Of a stretch of 64,000 bases of DNA, positions 52,640 through 63,977 are shown one piece after another. Each line of letters begins with the position of its first letter. The stretch's first letter is position 1. The position numbers and the translations under genes were made by a program. The DNA is from Ceriagrion tenellum (lineage: Eukaryota > Arthropoda > Insecta > Odonata > Coenagrionidae). The notes under the pieces were generated by a model. It saw nothing but the letters and a program-made list of their open reading frames with translations, was not told the origin of the DNA and did no database searches. The stretch is taken from contig OY720633.1 in assembly GCA_963169105.1 (NCBI GenBank), forward strand, positions 143,078,700-143,142,699, read 5' to 3'.

Positions 52640-55330
52640 CGTTTTGGGATAAAAGTACCAATAGCTCAATCTCGGTCATTAACTGGAATTGAAGAACTAC
52701 GCCTTGTACGAGAGCTAAATTGAACACAATGGCCTTACCTTGAAGAAGATGCCACCTCAATGTGATGGTTGTAAATTTTCCTTAGCTGTGGGTAATTGAA
52801 TGCTAGAAGGAGAATACTAACAAGGCGTACATGGAAGGCTGAACTCATTGGGATATCTAGGAAGAGTTCCAGGGTGAGATTCTGAGAATGGCCATGGCTT
52901 AAACAGGCTTTTGCCTGACGATAACATTTAAATGAATAAAATTATGTTATATATTTTTCAAATGTATTGTGATTTGGTTATAGTTTTTGGAAAATCTATT
53001 AAAAATGGATACAACGTGGTGGATGATAGCCTAACCTTAACTCTTTGCCTTAACAAGCTGTAATTTGACGATAATCAAAATACTTCCGGTCATTTAAATC
53101 AACACCTACCCATGTTCACGTAAAAGTGTTCAAGTGACTCTTCTGCAGTGCCGGACATTGAGGGATCAAGATGATGAAACGGTCCCGCGGCGCCAGCTGC
53201 CGGGACGTTCCCGGGCCGTTGCACGCGCCGGCTATTAATTCACTGAACGCGTCAATATTCGCTAACACGACTGAAAATTTGGCTCTAGATTCTCATTTGG
53301 CGTGATTACTTTATGGAAGGTATATTTCCACGGAAAAAAACACAAATATAGAAACACATCGAAACTTTAATCCAAGCTATCTGGGGTTAAAGCCACTGAA
53401 ATTATGGCCATTAGACTGATAAAAGTGTATGCTTTCCAACCAAATGAATTATATTTAGCGTTTGATATCTTTTTTCCTGAATTTTGAAAAATATGCACCG
53501 ACTAACGTGAAGTACCTAAGAGTTATCTCGCGGATTTTTTTCCCCTAGCCTTTCTCTTTGTATTTATGTTCTATCAACCTTTTCCCTTTATGAACATAGT
53601 AATGGATAAACCAAAGATAATTGACCATGTTAAGAAAAAACTTCTTCCAGTGCGCACCACAGCAAAAGCATTTTGGGAAGTTATAAAATTAAAAGTACAC
53701 TCGGTTTGATAGGTGGGAAAAACGACTTTCAAGCTTTTAAGAACTTTGGTGTTTATCCATTTGAACGATAATTACTGAGAATAAGGATATATTTTTGCGT
53801 GCTTGTTCAACCAGCAAAGCAAAGGGTATTGAAAAATAATAGTTCCAGACCACGAAAGTCACTGAGATTTTATGATGAAAAATGAAGCGACGGCTCTCCC
53901 GTTAGTCAACAATATTTAATGAAGAAAGCTATCGAAATGCGAAGTGAATTACCTTTTTCGATCACGAAAAATCCTGGCTCTTGTCTTGATTTTTTACGAG
54001 ATCATGGGCCTAATTAAGGCAATCATTAAGAAGACATAAGATTATTTAGCGTAATTTCTGAAATATTGCCCACATGTCCACTATTTGGACATTATCCGTA
54101 TTTTGATTGGTTATTATAGATGCATTGGATACTTTATTCTTGCATACAGTGTTGTAATGTCTCGGTATAGCCTCCTTTTTCATGAATGTAATTATTATAT
54201 CTACCTCAAATGTATAGAAAACAAATTATTTGATTGGAATTTCATATTTTTTCACCCATATACCCTGGTTCACAACCCTTACTTGAGTATTCACAGAAAT
54301 CTTCATCGTAGTTTGCCCCGTATTCCTCGCTACTCTATAATACCCCCGTAATATTCACATTACTTTCCTCCAGCAGGTCTAAAATTTAAGAAGAGAAATC
54401 TCTAAAACAAGTAAGTTCCTCCAGTAAAGTAAAACTTGTGTCTATGTATGAGTACACTGATTCGTTGAAATATAACAATATGTAACGTATAACATGCTAA
54501 ATGTGGTAAATGGTAACCAAAATAGACATTTTCCGTAGTTTACAGAATAATTTCGCAGTGATTAGTGATATATAAATATCTCTGACTTACTCTCCATCAC
54601 TTATTTCGTCACCGTGTTGAGTTTGCAGAAAACCAAAGGCAACATTATGAGCAAGTGGAAATTGAAAAGAAGACATATCCCCAGATGAGAATATCGGGGC
54701 AATAGTCGACAAAAAAGCACGCTATTAGAAACCCTTTACCCGGAGCTCCACATATGGAGATAGGGAGACCAATGAGGTCAAGATTCCACGCAAAGATTTC
54801 TAAGCAATTGTCGATTTTTGTGGAACCATGCTCTAAGAATGAAGAAATATCACTTTTCATAGTTGACAAGACTTTAAAAACAGCATTTCCCCGATAGTTA
54901 AATAAAGAAATTATTATGAATACTTTCAAAAATAGTACTTCCTACACCCTTGGCCAGATGGGACTTGCCAATTAAACTTCAGTTTTGATATGCCAGCAAG
55001 CATTTACGAAAATATTGTAAGTGCTAAATTAGTGTACTGTCGAATTAGTTACACGGGAGTTGAGAAAAAACATACACCGTAACGGTTGCAGCCTGTGGAG
55101 AAGTGTGAAAGCTGACGCTTTTTAGTGTTGTCTGGCAAAAAAGGCAAAGAATGGAAAGGCTTAAGTGCATTAGTTCTTATCGTCAAATAAATGAAATCAT
55201 AACCACTCAGTTCACAATCTGTAATTTAAAAACTTTTCAAAGATTAAAAGATGATCTGTTACTATATTGGAAAAAAAATTAAAATGGCATGAATTATTCA
55301 ACAGGGTTGTAAATGAAGTAACTTTGTTAT
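52640..55330. other. No gene recognised
   Basis: First lipocalin intron. There is a small GC-rich patch at 53,180-53,240 (CCCGCGGCGCCAGCTG, TTCCCGGGCC). An 88-codon frame at 54,085-54,351 is AT-rich and unrecognised. Confidence 0.4.
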
Positions 55331-55339
55331 TTCACATAA

Positions 55340-56250
55340 ATTGCGCCCACGTTTCGGAAAACGGCTTGTCTTCCTATCTCAAGGCATGTGTTATTTCTGT
55401 CGTGTCCGACATAACAATGATTTTTAACTGGCCTTTAATGCCCGACAATAGAGATTACGAACCGTGTGATTGGCTGACGTGTCCCTCTGGCCGTTGAATT
55501 ATTTTCCCATCTTTTTAATACATTTGATTACAGGTCTCCAGTTTGGAACCTATTTTGGACCTATGGGAGGTAACAGATTTTTAAAGCCTTAAGGAGATTC
55601 GGTAAAACTCAGGAGAGTGGCGCAGGAGAGCCGCCTAAAAAAACTTTGGCCAAAGCTTTGATTCCTTATGTCTCCACTATGCTGCGAAAGATTAAACGCA
55701 TTTTGTATCGTTTTAATATTAAAACGATCCATCTACCACCATCTAAATTAAGGGACCAGTTGGTTAAGGCAAAAGATCCCACAGGCTTGAAGAAACCAGG
55801 GGTATATCAGATTCCGTGTGAATGCGACAAAACATATGCAAAATATGTGCAGCCTAACAATTGAAACCAGGCTTAAAGAGCATCGTAGGCATTTTAGATT
55901 GGCGCAACCAGAGAAGTCGGCAGTGGTGGAACACAGCATCAACAAACACCATGCCATTAAATGGGCCGATGCAAAAATCCCTCGCCGCGCACATCGTTAC
56001 TGGGACCAGAATAATTTTGATAGAGACACGGGATTCCAACTAAGTGACAACTGGAGGCCTGAAATCAAATGTATTAAAAAGATGGGAAAATAATTCAACG
56101 GCCAGAAGGATACGTCAGCCGATCGGTTCGTAACCTCCATTGTTGGGCATCAACGGCCAGTTAAAGATCAGTATTATGTCGGACACGACAGAAATAACAC
56201 ATGCCTTGAGAATGGAAGACAAGTCGTTTTCCGAAACGTCGGCCCAATTA
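55340..56250 (+). mobile_element. Penelope-like element with ~200-bp terminal inverted repeats and GIY-YIG remnant
   Basis: The coding frame reads LAKALIPYVSTMLRKIKRIL, FNIKTIHLPPSKLRD and KKPGVYQIPCECDKTYAKY (55,646-55,864). After a frameshift it continues TIETRLKEHRRHFRLAQPEK, AVVEHSINKHHAIKWADAKI and NNFDRDTGFQLSDNW (to 56,093). This is the region between RT and endonuclease plus a GIY-YIG-type nuclease: GVY kept, the YIG part degraded, and the R-x-x-EH helix kept. Segment 55,340-55,543 is an inverted copy, about 90% identical, of 56,051-56,250, so the left arm even contains the last codons of the protein in reverse. Both arms hold a CTTGAGAATGG / CCGAAACGT-GGC motif. It is inserted in the first lipocalin intron. 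Confidence 0.88.
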
Positions 56251-57062
56251 GAAAATATTACCCGGTGCGAAGCCCGAGAAAGATGTTTAAACATATTACA
56301 CCGGGAAAATCTTAAAACTTTATTTATATTGAACTATATTGCAATTTTGAGGGCAAAAGTTTGAAATACAAGGCACAGGTTATGAAAACTGAAATAATGA
56401 AATGAAATGAAAAAGCTTTCCCGGCGTCATATTTGTATTCTTCACGTATTTTACGCAGACTTCGACTCCATCGGCAGAATAACTCTATCACCTTTGATTT
56501 ATGAGATATTCACGCTCAAAAAGACCTGAAAATTGCCATTTTGACTCTTTAAGAGTAGAATATTTCAAAATCCTGACGTGGTGGCCAATTTTTGTGAGTA
56601 GATTCGGATTCAGCGCACAAAATTAAGCGGAAAAGAAGTTCTACGTTCGCATCATAGAAGCATTCGAGAGCCTGAAATTTGCAGGCCTGTGCAATTGATA
56701 AAATAAGAGAATAATAATAAAAAATGATAGTTCGTAATTCTTTTTGGTATCAAGTGCGTTAGTTTCGTCGAAAACAGCCCTTATCAACAAAAATGTATAC
56801 CCTTGTTGGTCTGTTTTATCCTTCTGAACATCGTCTGCAATCCATTCCTATATCACCTTATTCCTATGTCCTTAATTCCTCTGTCACCTTAACTCTACCT
56901 TCTTCTTAACTCTCACCTCCATTTTCAACATTTAATGTTTCATATTACAATTGAGGTCTCACAGAAACGAAATAAAAAGTAATATGAATACTGTTTGGCC
57001 TCGACAACATTTATAATATGCACTTAAATGGGAATTGCTGCTGATAATCAAATCTTACTTAC

Positions 57063-57089
57063 CTTTTGATGGACGCCTCTCGGAGAACT
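57063..57089 (-). other. Lipocalin non-coding exon 1 (5' UTR)
   Basis: Predicted 27-nt first exon, from the initiator A at 57,089 to AAAAG at 57,063, followed by the strong donor GTAAGTAAG. It has no ATG. It splices over about 5.0 kb, containing a PLE copy and a perfect 17-bp hairpin, to the acceptor at 52,035. An RNA 5'-end read would settle it. Confidence 0.65.
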
Positions 57090-57104
57090 GACGCAGGAAA
57101 CGCG

Positions 57105-57125
57105 GTAATTCCCTTTTATACCTCG
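57105..57125 (-). promoter_or_regulatory. Lipocalin core promoter: TATA box
   Basis: On the minus strand GGTATAAAAGGG (TATAAAAG at 57,120-57,113) is followed by TCAGTT at 57,091-57,086, the arthropod initiator consensus. From the first T of TATA to the A of TCAGT is 31 nt, the ideal distance. A GTAAGT donor lies 27 nt after the predicted start. This places the lipocalin transcription start at about 57,089. Confidence 0.75.
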
Positions 57126-57349
57126 GAGGATCTGAGACCTCTCGAAAAAAATCCATTTCCCAAAAGACACAGGAACCTCTATATTATCGAGGGCCGCGAA
57201 TTCCTCTGGCCAAATGTGATGCGAGGAACTTTTTTTTTAAGTATCAAATCTGAGTTTATTTCACGCAAATGCGAAGACGAAGTTTGAGATCTGCATCACG
57301 CGGTGGCGCTTTGACACATCAATTATATGGAAGCGAAGAAGATCCGTGT

Positions 57350-57521
57350 CCCCCACCTCCAAAAACAGGGCCCTGAGGAATGCTCAGCAGGTAATACGGG
57401 AGAGTTGGGAGAGGCCAGGATAGTGGGTGGGGGAACCTAGCTCCTTGGCCGTATCCCTCACCTCCAAAAACAGGGCACTGAGGAATGGTCAGCAGGTAAT
57501 ACGGGAGAGTTGGGAGAGCCA
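57350..57521. repeat. Two ~67-bp direct repeats, 105 bp apart, upstream of lipocalin
   Basis: CCACCTCCAAAAACAGGG, CTGAGGAATG, TCAGCAGGTAATACGGGAG and AGTTGGGAGAG occur at 57,350-57,416 and again at 57,455-57,521. They lie about 260-430 bp upstream of the predicted lipocalin start on the minus strand. Confidence 0.85.
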
Positions 57522-58149
57522 AGGATTGGAGAAGTTTAACGGATGGTCATAATTTTTAAATAAACTGATTTTAAAGTACATGGGAGTTCTTAAAGATTCC
57601 TGCAACAGGCAAACAAAGAAAACATTGATGTGATTTAACCTTTTATTGCTGGGTCTAATAAAGAGATGTTCCTTTTCCTTGCTTATTCTTTTTTAAGATA
57701 CTTCTCCTCTGATGAAAAATTCGTCAAATTCTAAACGATTAAATCAGTGATCGAATTCAGGGCTTCCTCTAATAGTTGGCCCATCGGAAGCACTGCCGCC
57801 TCTGCAATAGACACCGCAGGAAATACTTATGCACAGAGGGTGATGAGCCTATAATGCAATGGGTACAACTTAACGTTAAGAAAAATGACGCTGGAGCAAT
57901 AATCAGACAACGTAGTATCGACCATTTTTAGCCCAGAACGCGGTTCCTCCAAAAAGTTGTAATTATTGCAATAAGTTCCTCGTCAAAACCTGAATTGTAT
58001 GAGGAAGTATGTTGTAATCCTAATATAACCTACAAGAAAAATTTGATAATAAGAGTAAGTTTGGAAAACATATTTTTAGCAATAAATTATAAGCGTTCCG
58101 AAATTTTCCGACTTAAGCTAGGGGTTTGAAAACAAGCACAGGGCGGTAT

Positions 58150-58307
58150 TGTCAACACTTTTCCCGTTTAAACGGAGGCGGAGGTCAGATAGAAACTAAT
58201 ATTAACAAAGGAGTAAGACAAGGATGCAACCTCTTACCAGCACTGCTCAGCATGTACTTGAAGGCGGCCATATGATAATCACAAGAAATTGGACTGAGCG
58301 AGATAAA
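58150..58307 (+). mobile_element. LINE RT fragment, left half of interrupted element
   Basis: GGQIETNINKGVRQGCNLLP and ALLSMYLKAAI, then SQEIGLSEIK, is the RT palm region of the endonuclease-RT LINE group. It stops at 58,307 where a minus-strand LINE is inserted, and its continuation is at 61,536. It is 5' truncated near 58,150. Confidence 0.7.
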
Positions 58308-61300
58308 GGTATCATCATCAAGTTCTAAAGGCAGTGCCTTGTCGTAACAGCCACCTGTTCTTCGCTGTTTCTTTCAGCTGGGCGTATGATGTCATTCCCA
58401 TCTCTTGTGCAATGCTCGTTAAGTATGCTATCCTGGGTCGACCTCTTGTTTTCTTCCCCACCACTTTGCCTTCGAATATGTTGGTCAGGAACTGATTATT
58501 CCTTATCACATGTCCAATCAGTTTTGCTCTCCTTTGTCCAATTGTTATTAAAAGACATCTGTTTTCATTTACTTCTTCTAGCACCTATTGATTGCTTTTT
58601 CTATCTTCCCACCTTGTTTTTGTTAATTTTCTCCAGGCCCACATTTCCATTGCTTTAAGCCTGATTCTTTCCATTTTCCTGATTGTCCATATTTCGCATC
58701 CATATAACAAAACGCTCCAAACAAATATTTTTATGAACTTTTTCCGAGTCTCAAAGCTGATGTGGGTATTAAGTAATAAGTTCTTCTTGTTTTGAAATGC
58801 TTGTTTAGCCAAGGCTATTCTTCTCCTAATCTCAGTATCACATGTGTTATCATTGTTTATAATACTCCATAGGTAGTGGAAGGTGTCAACCTGTTCCAGA
58901 ATTTCATTTCCTAATTTAATATTCGTTATGGCATGGCCTTCCTCTAGCTTATTAACATTATTTTGGTCTTCTTGTTTATATTTAACTTATACTCTTCCAA
59001 GATTTTGGAGAGAGTATGGACCATTTATTCATGTCGTTTTCGGAGTCGGCAATTACTGCTATATCATCCGTAAAGCGGATACTGCGGATTCTTTTCCCGT
59101 TCACTTTAATTCCCTTGGTCTTTTCTTTCATTATTGAAATTCCTTTTTCTGTGAATATATTAAATAGATAGGGTGATATCATCCTTGTCTTACTCTTTTT
59201 CTTACTTCGGCCTCTTTCCTGCATCCATTTATGTCTATTTCTGTTTTCTGAGACTTGTACAGATTTTAAATTACCCTTCTATCTTTCCAATCTAGACCGA
59301 TTTTCGTCAATTTATAAAAGATAAGTCTCCAGTCTACTTTATTAAAGGGTTTTTCCAGGTCTATAATGGCCACATATGTCTGCTAAAATTACTTCTCCGG
59401 TTTATTTTTCTGCCCTGAATCCAAACTGATCCTCTCCCAAATGTTATTCAATTTTCCCTTTTAGCCGGTTTTTCATTATATTCAGCAGAATGTTTGATGT
59501 GTGAGAAAGAATGAAAATATTTATATAGTTTGAGCATTCTTTTTTATTTCCTGTCTGAGGGATTGTAAATGTTTTGTTCTTCGTAAAATCCCCATGTATA
59601 TTCCCTGTTTCATGACATTCGCCAATCACCTTGAACAGCCCTTCCTTAGCCTTCTCTCCCAATTGCTTCAATACCTCTCTAGATATATTATCTAGGCCTG
59701 CTTTTCTATTGTCTTACAAGTTTTTCAGTGCAAAATTAAATTCTTCGAGGGATGTTGAAGGGCCTAATCTGTCTATGTCTGTGCCTTGTCTTTCCAATAT
59801 ATTCATTGCTATTCTGTACATAAATTCCATTTTACAACTCCTCTAGGTATTCTTTCCATCTTTCACCAACATTTTCATTTAAAAAAACAGTATACTTCCC
59901 TTTTTGTTCTTAATAATATTCGATTTAGTTCTTTGTTTGGGTTGCAGGGTCTTGATTTTTGTATATGCCTTGTCCAATCTCCCCCTCATCAAATCCTCTT
60001 CAATGTCTTCATTTCTTTCTTTCATCCATTTTTCTTTTTCTTCCCGAAATTTTTGTGTAATTTGGTTCTTTAACTTTTTGTACTATCCAAAATCTTTCCT
60101 TCTATTCTTGTTTCTCTATTCAATGAGTTTTAATGTTTGTATAGTCATCCATGGTTTCCTTGGTTCTATTTTTATTTTTCCTATTATTTTTTGTGCCGCA
60201 GTTGAGATGCATTTTTTCATGTGTTTCCATCCTTCTTTTTCCCCAATGAGTTTACCAGTCGTATCTGCCAGTTCTTAAGCTACCTCCTTATATTTCAACA
60301 TATATAAGCACCATTTCTTAGGTATATTTCTTTGGTATTTCTTAAACCTAATTTTGAATTTTGCTATCACCAGTACATGGTCGCTGTCCACATCAAGCCC
60401 TGGATATGAATGACTAGACTTTATCTGGTTTCTATATCTTTGATATCAGAATATAGTCTATTTGATGTCTTTTTATGTCCCCTGGTGCCCTCTATGTGTA
60501 TCTTCTTCCTTTTGGGACTTCGAAGAATGTATTGGAAACTATCATTTCATATTGTTGGCAGAACTCGAACAGTCTTTCTCCTCTGGTATTCTTTTGTCCT
60601 AATTCAAATTTACCAGTCAGTTTTGGGCAGTAGTTATCCCCAATTGATGTATTAAAATCACCCACTATGATTAGATTATATTATTCTCGAACTAAGTGTA
60701 TTAGTTGCTCAATTTATCATATATTTGTTCTGCTTCCTAATCTTCGCTATTAGTTGTTGGTAGGTATACTGTCATGATACCCAGGTCTACGGGATGGGCC
60801 TTCAATTTAATCATAATGATTCTGTCATTGAGGTGGTATGTGTAAATAACATTATTTTTCCATTTATTCCTCAAGATTATTGCTACTCCATTTATTTCTG
60901 GCTTAGTATTCCCACTGTGGATTATTCTGAATTCTCCAGACATAAAATCTCCTTTGCCTGACCATATTGTTTCACAGACCCCTAAGATGTCCATTCTGCT
61001 TTCTGCTTTTTCCATCACAATCTTGACTTCTTCGACTTTCCCAGGTTTTAAGAGCGTTCTTACATTCCAAGTACCTATTATAAAATTATTCTCTAATTCT
61101 TGCTTACTTACAAATTTATCCAAGACATTCCCCCTGGAGATCCGATTGGGAGAATTGAAACTCCGGAATATTTTGTGTTGGACGTGGCCATAGTTAAGCT
61201 TGAGATATCTTCAGATCTTTAATGCAGTGGTTTCCCTGTTGCCTTCTGTATTCTCATGTCGTTGGTCATTGTTAGTTCATCCGCCTTCGGGGTAGATTTA

Positions 61301-61535
61301 CTCTCCCCAGGACAAGAGAGTGCCCTTACCTTATACGCGCTCATCCGCCCTTACTAGGCCGTTGGCTCATCGTATAAGGGTACTCCTTATACCGAGAGTT
61401 ACTCGGTTGTCAGAGCCTCGTCAGTTATAACAGGGTGCACCGTGTAGCCAATTTTTGCTGCAACACGTGAGGGTGAGGTTGACTATTGTAAGGGAGAGGC
61501 TGTGCACGCATCACCTTACCTTACACCCCAGTTAA
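58308..61535 (-). mobile_element. Full-length endonuclease-RT LINE nested in another LINE
   Basis: 5' UTR about 61,535-61,140. The ORF2-like reading starts near 61,123 with NNFIIGTWNVRTLLKPGKVE, ILGVCETIWSGKGDF and DLGIMTVYLPTT (endonuclease). Weaker RT pieces follow (TFTIPQTGNKKECSNYINI; FTDDIAVIADSENDMNK near 59,060), then TRKKFIKIFVWSVLLYGCEI, a break, GQRRAKLIGHVIRNNQFLT and GKKTRGRPRIAYLTSIAQ to 58,318. The 3' tail is CTTGATGATGATA. AGATAAA at 58,301-58,307 and 61,536-61,542 is the probable target duplication. Multiple stops and frameshifts make it inactive. Confidence 0.8.
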
Positions 61536-62340
61536 AGATAAACGGAGAAGAAAAAAACATGACCCGCTTACAAGATGATATCACAGTAATAGCGGGAAAT
61601 GGCATTGATCTTCAAAGATCACCAAACATAATGAACCAAGTTGTCCAAGAATGCAATATAAAAATAAATAGAACAAAGACTAAAATCCTAGTATGTAGAA
61701 GAGAGAAGCTGAATGTAAAAGTCACCCAGAGAGGAGAAATATGGTAGCAATTGGATTCCTTCACATAGCTTGGAAGTACCACAACATGGGTCCGAAAAAG
61801 TACAGCGGATATCAAGCGAAGAATAGCCCAAGCTAAGGAATAGTTCATGGGAAAAAGACAACTGCTGTGCTCTAAGAAGATAGGACTAAAAACCAGGAAA
61901 CGATATGTGAAAGCATTCGTGTGGAGCGTGGCACTCTATGGATTGGAAGCATGGACCATCGGAAAAGCTGACCAGAAAAGACTACAGCTTTCGAAAATCG
62001 ATACATTTAAAGGATGCTGAGGATAAAATGGACGGAAAATTATGAAATGATGAAGTGTACAGAAGAGTAGAAGAGGAAAGGACCATATTGGAATACCATT
62101 AGGAAAAGAAAAACGAGATGGATTAGACACACCTTGAGACATAATAGGTTTGTTAAGACAAAAATTGAAAGAAAATAGAGGGAAAAGTCCCCTGAGAAAG
62201 ACCCAGGCATAAGTTAATGGACAAAATGAAGAGGAAAGTACAAATAAGGAGATACCACGTGGTAAGGAAACTAGTATTTGATAGTGAAGGGTGGAGGGCT
62301 GTAGTCAACCAAGCTTATGATTGAACAACCAATGATTGCA
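61536..62340 (+). mobile_element. LINE RT and C-terminus, right half of interrupted element
   Basis: INGEEKNMTRLQDDITVIAG carries the RT active-site region (FADD has become LQDD). KINRTKTKILVCRREK, STADIKRRIAQAKE, TRKRYVKAFVWSVALYGLEA, WTIGKADQKRLQ and KGGGL/EGWRAVVNQAYD follow in broken frames. It is the same subfamily as the fragment at 22,155-22,560. It joins the left half at 58,307 once the nested LINE is removed. Confidence 0.8.
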
Positions 62341-62344
62341 CAAA

Positions 62345-62720
62345 GGATAAATTTAATTTTGACTCGGGTAATAATGTATGCACCGTGGAGAATTTTGAAA
62401 GAGCATTGAAAGCAGTTGAATTTGTGTATCATGATAGTGTGGAATGGAAAATGTTAGATCATACAAGAAAGTTCGGGAAGTTCGTTCATGAGTTCGGGAA
62501 ATACTTCGATTTGGTGACGTAGGCTATATGATGACCAAACAGTCCGCAGGCAATCACTGGCAAGAGTGGGACTTTGGAGAGGCAATTATCTGAAATGATA
62601 TAACAGTCTCCTTCACTTTTGTATAATTAACTCGGTGAGGCGTGACCAAAATCGCGTGAAACAAACCTCCGGCGGAGTCCTTTTAGCTACAAGGAGTGTA
62701 TAATAGCATCAGTCACGAGA
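62345..62720 (+). mobile_element. LINE 3' region, second copy of the 5,990-6,350 repeat
   Basis: GAGTTCGGGAAATACTTCGA, a GGCTATATGATGACCAAAC block and GGTGAGGCGTGACCAAAATC, then CGCGTGAAACAAACCTCCGG match, in the same order, the 3' part of the LINE at 5,615-6,350. Non-coding. Confidence 0.6.
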
Positions 62721-62729
62721 TCAAGAAAA

Positions 62730-63900
62730 CGTCGTTCCTCCTATCACATCGAGGATTCTTGTCAGAAGACGCAACGGCATTTATATACCTACATGTATGA
62801 AGATGAACAAGAGATCGTAAACTAACGAGGAAAATGAAAACTTAAGTGTAGAAAAATTTTATCTCTTTTGTGAAAATATGAAAATAAAACACCGAAAATG
62901 ATGGTACTTGGGCTAAACTATGCATAAGGGACCAAATGTAAATCCTTTGTGGCCAATTTTAGCGTAGTAGTCCATGTGCGGAAATATTATTAGCATAATC
63001 ACTAGGTAAAACTGTGGTAAGGACCTTTATTTGCGTTGAATATAAGTTAGTTAATACAACAGATTTATGACGCCATGACTGATGTTTTGACTAATGATGA
63101 CATATAATTTGTTTAGTCTTTTACTAATATCATTATTACTTCAGTAACACCTGACATTCATCAAATAATCAGCTAATATCTTCACAAGTCCTATAGCCGA
63201 TATCCTTGAACGATTTGAGAGTATCGCTAATAACGAGTGATGGATAAATGTTAGTGAACGAGGGCGACTTCCAGCTTTTACTTGTATGCTTAACGTTTTA
63301 TACTGTCTTTTACATTTATTTAGTCTTTCATTTTCACCATAATTGTCTTATAAATTATATTCTAATTTTATATTAAATATTGCAAATTTGATAATGTTAA
63401 AAACAGAGGGTTCAATTCATATTTATTCTTTAAAAGTTATGGCATTAAGCCGTTATGGTTATGGCACAGTCTACGGCTGCCAATTTACCCATATTATTCA
63501 GCCATGTATCAATCGATTTTCTATTACGTTTCGTATTTGTGTGAAAGTCATGTTTGTAGCTGAAAAATCCCACATTTTCTCTGAAATGAACAATATCATA
63601 TTTCATTGGCAACCAGATATTTAGATGCCTCTACCATTTAAAATTCATATTTTCCTGCAGACCAATGATAGTACGTAGAAATAAAATCTGTAAAAGAAGT
63701 GCCCATAGTCCCAAGGGCGCTATGATACATTGCTTTGAGGGATAATCGATAAATTCTATGTATATTTACAACAAGTATACTCTTCAATGTCTATTCTCAA
63801 AGTACCTCTCATAGGGGCACTAAATGTATATGAAAGATCATTACGTAGTAAACGATACAAATAAAGTAATTAAATAGACGATACACGCGATTAAATGTGC
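62730..63900. other. No gene recognised
   Basis: AT-rich DNA. A 93-codon frame at 63,343-63,624 is unrecognised. Confidence 0.4.
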
Positions 63901-63912
63901 AAGAATACTTAC

Positions 63913-63977
63913 GCGCTGCGAATAGTAATGAAGGACATCCGTGCATGAAAATTGGCAATTGCTATGAGAATCACCAT
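63913..63977 (-). CDS. Possible first coding exon of an unknown minus-strand gene
   Basis: An ATG at 63,977 opens MVILIAIANFHARMSFITIR, a weakly signal-peptide-like N-terminus, and ends at CGCAGCGC before the strong donor GTAAGTAT (63,912). A second frame through the same segment (MHGCPSLLFAA) also reaches the donor. No continuation was identified downstream on the minus strand. This rests on one donor site and is speculative. Confidence 0.2.

Noticed and set aside
61340..61440. tRNA-like or SINE-like segment
   Set aside because: No acceptor stem or clear A and B boxes could be assembled; it reads as 5' UTR of the nested LINE.
58200..62340. Twin-primed (5'-inverted) single LINE insertion
   Set aside because: The minus-strand part has its own complete 3' end and belongs to a different subfamily; AGATAAA on both sides shows a nested insertion instead.
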